A stretch of DNA of 8,885 nt, taken from CAYXPG01 sp964564845. GTDB lineage: Bacteria > Planctomycetota > Phycisphaerae > Sedimentisphaerales > Anaerobacaceae. Position numbers and translations under genes: made by a program. Of this stretch, positions 6,333 to 8,885 are shown piece by piece. Positions within the stretch are counted from its first letter, which is position 1. Each line of letters begins with the position of its first letter. The notes beneath the pieces were generated by a model that saw nothing but the letters and a program-made list of their open reading frames with translations, had not been told where the DNA came from and ran no database searches. The stretch is taken from positions 1-8,885 of the forward strand of contig CAZMCN010000091.1 of the NCBI GenBank assembly GCA_964564845.1. Reading direction: 5' to 3'.

Positions 6333-6857
6333 TTAAATCTTCTCTTTTTCTATGAAAATACCTTTATCAACTTTGGAGAAAAACTCCTGATAGAATTTTG
6401 CGTCATCTATTGTACGGACTTTTTCTACTCCGCCTTTATTATTCATTTGTTTTAATTGAAAGTTAGCTCTAACTCTGGTTTTTTCACCAAAGTTGGAAAC
6501 ATTCGCTGTACAATCTATAATCGAGTTTTCTATCCATTGGGCAACAGGCCCCCACCAAAACATCCCCCAAGCTTTTGCTAAGGTATCTTCGGTGTCCAAT
6601 TCCTTATTGGCGGTGAAAAAGCCCAAATCAGTATTAGCTTGCGTAACAATAAAACCATCGTCCTGCAGTACGTTTAACATTGCTTTGAGAACCATTGTCG
6701 TGTCTGTAGTCTCAAATTCACGAGTCTGCATTTGGCGAATTTCAAGCTGAGATTTAGGCTTATGTTTTTTCTCAAATGCTGAGGCTGCAACATCGACTGC
6801 ACCACAACCACCACAAAGAATAAGACATGCACAAAAACATATCGCACAAATTCTCAT
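6333..6857 (-). CDS. Predicted lipoprotein of a conserved unknown family
   Basis: The 174-residue product has a cysteine-rich signal sequence (R2, then hydrophobic residues 3-14, CGGC at 15-18). C18 is the likely lipidated Cys, although Cys rather than Leu sits at the -3 position, so the lipobox is not canonical. The mature part contains RQMQTREFETTD (41-52), then VLQDDGFIVTQANTDLGFFT (63-82), and ends with a FYQEFFSKVDKGIFIEK-like tail. I recognise this layout as a conserved envelope-protein family of unknown function (from memory, not searched). The ATG at 6857 has AGGAG (6871-6867) 9 nt upstream. That Shine-Dalgarno overlaps the TAG stop of the preceding gene (TAGGAG), so the two lipoproteins are tightly co-translated. 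It is the last gene of the operon; no clear terminator follows. Confidence 0.85.
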   Translation of the reverse strand: MRICAICFCACLILCGGCGAVDVAASAFEKKHKPKSQLEIRQMQTREFETTDTTMVLKAMLNVLQDDGFIVTQANTDLGFFTANKELDTEDTLAKAWGMFWWGPVAQWIENSIIDCTANVSNFGEKTRVRANFQLKQMNNKGGVEKVRTIDDAKFYQEFFSKVDKGIFIEKEKI

Positions 6858-6869
6858 TGATTCAGTCTC

Positions 6870-7313
6870 CTAAAACTTACTTGAATGATAAGAAAGAGAT
6901 TTTACCAAGCTATTCTCATCAAACTTTATTACAACAGTAAGGGTTTTTTGTGTAGTGGCAGCAGCACCAGAAGATTTAGAATAGCCTGCACCGCCACCCA
7001 AGCCAACACGCCAGCTTTCTATGATGCCTCCTGCACCAACGCCTATTCCGCCAGAATCCTTCGAGTATGAGACTTCCGTAGCAATTTTGTCATAAACCCA
7101 AGACTCGTTACCCTCACTATCCTTTGTAACTATATTCGGTGAGCCAAGAGCTTCCGCCACATCTGCTTGAGACATTCCGACTCTGATTTCCTTCTGCACA
7201 ACACCAACGGTCATTTCACGCTCTTTTGTAGAATGAAGTGCTTGCTGATGTTCGGCAGCCGTCATACAGCCGCCTACAAACATTAGCAATATGATTAAAC
7301 TGACTTTCCTCAT
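6870..7313 (-). CDS. Lipoprotein with SmpA/OmlA (BamE)-like domain and Gly-rich segment
   Basis: The 147-residue product has a lipoprotein signal peptide (RK at 2-3, a hydrophobic stretch, lipobox VGGC with C16). Residues about 40-75 (IRVGMSQADVAEALGSP, then WVYDK) match the SmpA/OmlA fold, which occurs in BamE and in many unrelated small outer-membrane lipoproteins, so it is not called BamE. A glycine/serine-rich segment follows (about 88-117), then a strand-like TLTVVIKFDENSLVKSLSYH at the C-terminus. The ATG at 7313 has a perfect AGGAGG (7328-7323) with a 9-nt spacer, and it overlaps the stop of an upstream 21-codon ORF as ATGA (7313-7310). It is directly followed by the second lipoprotein (12-bp gap). 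Likely outer-membrane or periplasmic location; the partner may be the adjacent lipoprotein. Confidence 0.87.
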   Translation of the reverse strand: MRKVSLIILLMFVGGCMTAAEHQQALHSTKEREMTVGVVQKEIRVGMSQADVAEALGSPNIVTKDSEGNESWVYDKIATEVSYSKDSGGIGVGAGGIIESWRVGLGGGAGYSKSSGAAATTQKTLTVVIKFDENSLVKSLSYHSSKF

Positions 7314-7375
7314 TTTTCTTTGCCTCCTAAAAAATTGTTAATACTTTCCAGCGCACTAAAAGCACACCGCTTCAT
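7310..7375 (-). CDS. 21-codon mini-ORF coupled to both neighbours by ATGA overlaps
   Basis: On the minus strand an ATG (7375-7373) opens a 21-codon frame that begins MKRCAFSALE and ends LGGKEK, with TGA at 7312-7310. Its start overlaps the TGA of the preceding gene (ATGA, 7375-7372), and its stop overlaps the ATG of the BamE-like lipoprotein (ATGA, 7313-7310). A perfect AGGAGG (7388-7383) sits 7 nt before its ATG, inside the upstream coding sequence. The frame carries the lipoprotein's own AGGAGG within its codons for LGG. This arrangement suggests a real translated peptide, either a small protein or a coupling device that passes ribosomes to the lipoprotein. The sequence shows no known family and no membrane segment. 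Chance cannot be excluded, but two exact overlaps plus an ideal Shine-Dalgarno are hard to ignore. Confidence 0.6.
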   Translation of the reverse strand: MKRCAFSALESINNFLGGKEK

Positions 7376-7554
7376 TGGATTGCCTCCTGTTTAAGTAAAA
7401 ATATAGCCTCTCTCAAAAGAGCCAGTTTCTTTTTTGAGACTAATACATAATGGCCTTTGGGTTTTTGGGCCGATTCAATAACCGCATTTGCCATTAAGGC
7501 TACTGCAATCAAATTATTCGCCTGCTGTTCAGGCGATGTAGTTTTTTTATTCAT
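7372..7554 (-). CDS. Small unknown protein, first gene of the lipoprotein operon
   Basis: From the ATG at 7554 this is 60 residues, beginning MNKKTTSPEQQANN. It has an alanine-rich helical stretch (LIAVALMANAVIESAQ), a basic segment (PKGHYVLVSKKK), and a final helix (LALLREAIFLLKQEAIQ). I do not recognise a family. It has no signal peptide, so a cytoplasmic product is likely. The frame stays open upstream to a TTG at 7614 (80 residues), which has an AGGGG-like sequence 6 nt before it. However, that extension lies inside a long hairpin, so I prefer the ATG. The ATG itself lacks a Shine-Dalgarno and is preceded by a stem-loop ending two bases before it. The gene's TGA overlaps the start of the 21-codon mini-ORF. 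The clean stop/start coupling and shared direction support a real gene; its function is unknown. Confidence 0.6.
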   Translation of the reverse strand: MNKKTTSPEQQANNLIAVALMANAVIESAQKPKGHYVLVSKKKLALLREAIFLLKQEAIQ

Positions 7555-7556
7555 AA

Positions 7557-7579
7557 AGGGCACCGCTATATTGTGCCCT
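7557..7579 (-). promoter_or_regulatory. Stem-loop immediately before the ATG of the small unknown gene
   Basis: AGGGCAC (7557-7563) and GTGCCCT (7573-7579) form a perfect 7-bp inverted repeat with a 9-nt loop. On the minus-strand transcript it ends two bases before the ATG at 7554, where it would mask the ribosome landing site. It shares three bases (7577-7579) with the larger hairpin at 7577-7684, so the outermost base pairs of the two structures compete. Confidence 0.55.
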
Positions 7580-7684
7580 ATCGAGGTCTGCGAAAACCCA
7601 TCCAGAACACGCAAGCGATGCCCCTGTTGCCAGGAGCACCGACTTTGTGCGTTTCTGGATACGAAATTTCGCAGTTTCGATAGG
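7577..7684 (-). ncRNA. 108-nt long imperfect hairpin in the operon leader
   Basis: From outside inwards the arms pair as follows: CCTATCGA (7577-7584)/TCGATAGG (7677-7684); CTGCGAAA (7588-7595)/TTTCGCAG (7667-7674); ATCCAGAA (7600-7607)/TTCTGGAT (7653-7660); ACGCA (7609-7613)/TGCGT (7648-7652). Then CGATGCCCCTG (7616-7626) pairs with CAGGAGCACCG (7631-7641) around a TTGC loop. In this last helix the two mismatches are A/C and C/A on the plus strand, which become U-G and G-U pairs in a minus-strand RNA. That points to transcription from the minus strand, in the leader of the small-gene/lipoprotein operon. It could be a structured leader, a processed RNA or a MITE-like element; no target-site duplication is evident at the ends. 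The structure is seen; the function is not. Confidence 0.55.
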
Positions 7685-7728
7685 AACGCTAAAAGTTCAG
7701 CACTAAAAACTATTCACTTGTCCACTTA

Positions 7729-7757
7729 ACTATACCCGTTTTACGTCTGCAAAGCAA
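7729..7757 (-). promoter_or_regulatory. Candidate promoter of the lipoprotein operon
   Basis: On the minus strand TTGCTT (7757-7752), a 17-bp spacer and TATAGT (7734-7729) fit sigma70 boxes weakly at -35 (3/6) and well at -10 (5/6). Transcription starting near 7722 would place the long hairpin at 7684-7577 in the leader. It is divergent from the promoter at 7777-7805. Confidence 0.4.
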
Positions 7758-7776
7758 AGAAAAACGGTGAAAATCT

Positions 7777-7805
7777 TTGCCTTTTAAGCGAATATGCGAT
7801 AAAAT
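7777..7805 (+). promoter_or_regulatory. Candidate promoter of the 61-codon ORF
   Basis: TTGCCT (7777-7782), a 17-bp spacer and TAAAAT (7800-7805). The predicted start near 7812 lies only a few bases before the ATG at 7815, so the transcript would be almost leaderless. The G6 run at 7807-7812 would then not serve as a usable ribosome binding site. Confidence 0.45.
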
Positions 7806-7814
7806 AGGGGGGTT

Positions 7815-8000
7815 ATGAAATCACCTTCTGATATCAGGCAAGTTATTAGCGAACTGGAGGGATGGGAAAAGAAATACCTGCCAGACAATTTATGGGCCGG
7901 AAAAATAAAACTTTTAGACATAGTAGGCGATAGGCCGCTTAAATCGGTCGTTAACTGGTCAGAATGGAATACCCGCAAACCGGAAGCTCCGGTTACATAG
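7815..8000 (+). CDS. Small hypothetical protein
   Basis: This 61-codon frame begins MKSPSDIRQVISELEGWEKK and has a balanced charged/hydrophobic composition, four Trp residues, and no signal or membrane segment. I recognise no family. A sigma70-like promoter sits directly upstream. The opposite strand also has a 64-codon frame over the same bases (7784-7978), but its translation is less protein-like and has no promoter or ribosome site, so the plus frame is favoured. It could be a genuine small protein or the remnant of a longer gene. The last codons coincide with a perfect stem-loop (7978-7994). Confidence 0.4.
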   Translation: MKSPSDIRQVISELEGWEKKYLPDNLWAGKIKLLDIVGDRPLKSVVNWSEWNTRKPEAPVT

Positions 8001-8021
8001 CTTATCTGTGGCTAATTTTTT
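7978..8021 (+). terminator. Possible terminator region after the 61-codon ORF
   Basis: A perfect 7-bp stem, AACCGGA (7978-7984)/TCCGGTT (7988-7994) with an AGC loop, overlaps the end of the ORF. A weak TAGC/GCTA stem (7998-8001/8011-8014) then precedes T6 (8016-8021). The strong stem is about 20 nt from the T-run, so this is not a textbook intrinsic terminator. Confidence 0.3.
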
Positions 8022-8032
8022 GCCCTTTTTTG

Positions 8033-8061
8033 TTGACTTTTGCCTGAAATTCTGTTAAAAT
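8033..8061 (+). promoter_or_regulatory. Promoter of the NRRNALKSTGPRT-family gene
   Basis: TTGACT (8033-8038), a 17-bp spacer and TAAAAT (8056-8061), 5/6 in each box. The predicted start near 8068 gives a leader of about 143 nt that opens directly with a hairpin. Confidence 0.65.
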
Positions 8062-8070
8062 ACTTGCATA

Positions 8071-8146
8071 TTTGCCAGCAGGCAAACGATAAACCGCCGG
8101 CAGGCGAAGGTTTTGCGGAGAACCGCACGTATCGGACAAGCCGTCC
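8071..8146 (+). promoter_or_regulatory. Structured RNA leader: hairpin plus three-way junction
   Basis: The elements in order are: TTTGCC/GGCAAA with an AGCA loop (8071-8086); then a helix CGATA (8087-8091)/TATCG (8130-8134) enclosing two hairpins. The first of these is CGCC/GGCG with a GGCA loop (8095-8106), extendable by AAC/GTT. The second is TGCGG/CCGCA with an AGAA loop (8114-8127). A final weak GAC/GTC stem (8135-8145) follows. Closely packed, mutually compatible stems with small loops suggest a folded leader such as a cis-regulatory RNA. I do not recognise a known riboswitch class. Part of it (CCGCC...GGCGAAGG) also resembles the repeat after the gene, so a repeat-derived origin is possible. 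Confidence 0.5.
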
Positions 8147-8210
8147 AAGTCAAAAATAATCGTTAGTTAATAATCAATAAATATCAACTATGAACTAAGC
8201 GGAGCTTATC

Positions 8211-8810
8211 ATGACTACCGAATCTCAAATCCTCGCAAACCGTCGTAACGCCCTGAAATCCACCGGCCCACGCACCCACCACGGAAAGGCCGCCGTCTCA
8301 CAAAACGCCGTAAAACACGGCCTATCAGCCCACCGCGACGTAATCAGCTCAGAAAGCCAGGCCGACTTCGACCTCTACCGCGACCAAATCCTCGACGAAC
8401 TGGCGCCCGCAAGCCCTATGGAATCCATCCTCGCCGAACGCATTGTCGGTCTCTCCTGGCGCCTAAAACGAGTCTGTAGAATCCAGAACCAGACAATCGA
8501 CACCCTCAGCGCGCCTGATACCTCCAGCCCCTTAGCTAAGCTCACCCAGTCGCTGTTTGCCAAAGGCAGGGACCTGCCCCAGGACGTTCCCTCCGAATCG
8601 GCTCCCAATCTGCCTCTCGGACGTTTGGCCATAAAAGACTTCTCAAATGCAAGGGTTCTCGACCGGCTCTTAATGTATGAACGCCGAATAGAGAACAGCC
8701 TATACAAAACGATACTCGAGCTTCAAAGACTAAATATCATCAAAAAAATGAACACAGGCTCTGAAATGCCGTTTAACCAATTAGCCACGAACTACGCCTG
8801 TCCGCCGTAG
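8211..8810 (+). CDS. NRRNALKSTGPRT-family protein of unknown function
   Basis: This 199-residue protein has an N-terminus ANRRNALKSTGPRTHHGKAA (10-29) followed by SQNAVKHGLSA (30-40). That matches a family I know as conserved and often multicopy in planctomycetes and acidobacteria, without an assigned function. The middle part (about 55-105: LYRDQILDELAP, ILAERIVGLSWRLKR) is predicted helical, with basic and acidic faces. No signal peptide or membrane segment is seen. A nucleic-acid-related role is only a guess from the basic N-terminus. The ATG at 8211 has GGAG (8201-8204) with a 6-nt spacer. Codons are strongly C-ending compared with the lipoprotein genes to its left, hinting at a different history. 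The last eight codons and the TAG lie inside the first unit of a 44-bp tandem repeat, so the native C-terminus may have been altered by the repeat. Confidence 0.85.
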   Translation: MTTESQILANRRNALKSTGPRTHHGKAAVSQNAVKHGLSAHRDVISSESQADFDLYRDQILDELAPASPMESILAERIVGLSWRLKRVCRIQNQTIDTLSAPDTSSPLAKLTQSLFAKGRDLPQDVPSESAPNLPLGRLAIKDFSNARVLDRLLMYERRIENSLYKTILELQRLNIIKKMNTGSEMPFNQLATNYACPP

Positions 8811-8885
8811 CCCTGGCGAAGGCGGAAACCACGAACTACGCCTGTCCGCCGTAGCCCTGGCGAAGGCGGAAACTATGAACTACGA
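8785..8885. repeat. 44-bp tandem repeat, two full units plus a partial third at the window edge
   Basis: Units 8785-8828 and 8829-8872 are identical; a third begins at 8873 with small differences and is cut at 8885. Each unit starts CCACGAACTACGCC and contains TCCGCC/GGCGGA arms around GTAGCCCTGGCGAA, a dyad-symmetric core. The first unit encodes the end and stop codon of the preceding gene. The type resembles the CCGCC...GGCGG intergenic repeats of planctomycete bins; the copy number beyond the window is unknown. Confidence 0.9.

Noticed and set aside
6059..6455. Two overlapping plus-strand frames (6059-6355 and 6264-6455)
   Set aside because: They run through a stem-loop, a dispersed-type repeat and the antisense of the lipoprotein gene; no start signals.
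6870..7313. Calling the lipoprotein BamE
   Set aside because: Only the SmpA/OmlA-type fold is supported. It has a Gly-rich insert and a different neighbourhood, and this fold is shared by many unrelated lipoproteins.
7577..7684. Integron attC site
   Set aside because: It is a long imperfect palindrome, but it lacks the GTTRRRY/RYYYAAC core sites and no integrase or cassette array is present.
7784..7978. Minus-strand 64-codon frame opposite the 61-codon ORF
   Set aside because: No promoter or ribosome binding site is seen; the plus-strand frame has both a promoter and a better composition.
8071..8146. Known c-di-GMP-I riboswitch
   Set aside because: The GCAAAC-like bases looked similar at first, but the conserved GEMM core and its tetraloop/receptor pattern are not there.
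8785..8885. CRISPR array
   Set aside because: The 44-bp units are directly adjacent and identical throughout, with no unique spacers and no cas genes; it is a simple tandem repeat.

Overview
The window looks like a chromosomal stretch from a bacterium with a Gram-negative-type envelope. A planctomycete (Phycisphaerae/Sedimentisphaerales-like metagenome bin) is my best guess. The reasons are the NRRNALKSTGPRT-type protein, which I associate with multicopy families in that group, the many small CCGCC...GGCGG and GAGTCGAAC-type intergenic repeats, two predicted lipoproteins, and mostly sigma70-like promoters. This is inference; no rRNA or other taxonomic marker is present.

Left block (1-3409, all minus strand, read right to left): a strong promoter (TTGACA, 17 bp, extended -10 GATAAT) drives a radical SAM/SPASM enzyme, then a GT9 (heptosyltransferase-family) glycosyltransferase, then a split transketolase. 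Its N-terminal subunit and the start of its C-terminal subunit (cut by the window edge) are joined by an ATGA stop/start overlap. This looks like the promoter-proximal end of a sugar or surface-glycan biosynthesis operon. The N subunit has Asn where transketolases normally have the first catalytic/cofactor His.

Middle block (3410-6045): a 520-bp divergent intergenic region carries a duplicated small hairpin, an almost perfect 25-bp palindrome and a promoter, in front of a second, unrelated radical SAM protein on the plus strand. It converges on dprA (DNA-processing protein A) on the minus strand across a short gap containing a C10 run. The dprA promoter has an inverted repeat over its -10 box. 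The region 6046-6332 holds no gene, only a stem-loop and a dispersed repeat.

Right block (6333-8885): a minus-strand operon encodes, in transcription order, a small unknown protein, a 21-codon mini-ORF, an SmpA/OmlA(BamE)-like lipoprotein and a second lipoprotein. The mini-ORF is tied to both neighbours by ATGA overlaps, and each coupled start has a strong Shine-Dalgarno sequence. Its presumed leader contains a 108-nt long hairpin whose only base mismatches within helices become G-U pairs on the transcribed strand, followed by a smaller hairpin that ends two bases before the start codon. Divergent to it are a 61-codon ORF and then a NRRNALKSTGPRT-family gene. The latter has a good promoter, a leader that can fold as a hairpin plus a three-way junction, and a 3' end made of a 44-bp tandem repeat that runs off the window.

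No complete, recognisable defence or mobile system is visible. The most interesting candidates are the two structured leaders and the double-ATGA mini-ORF.
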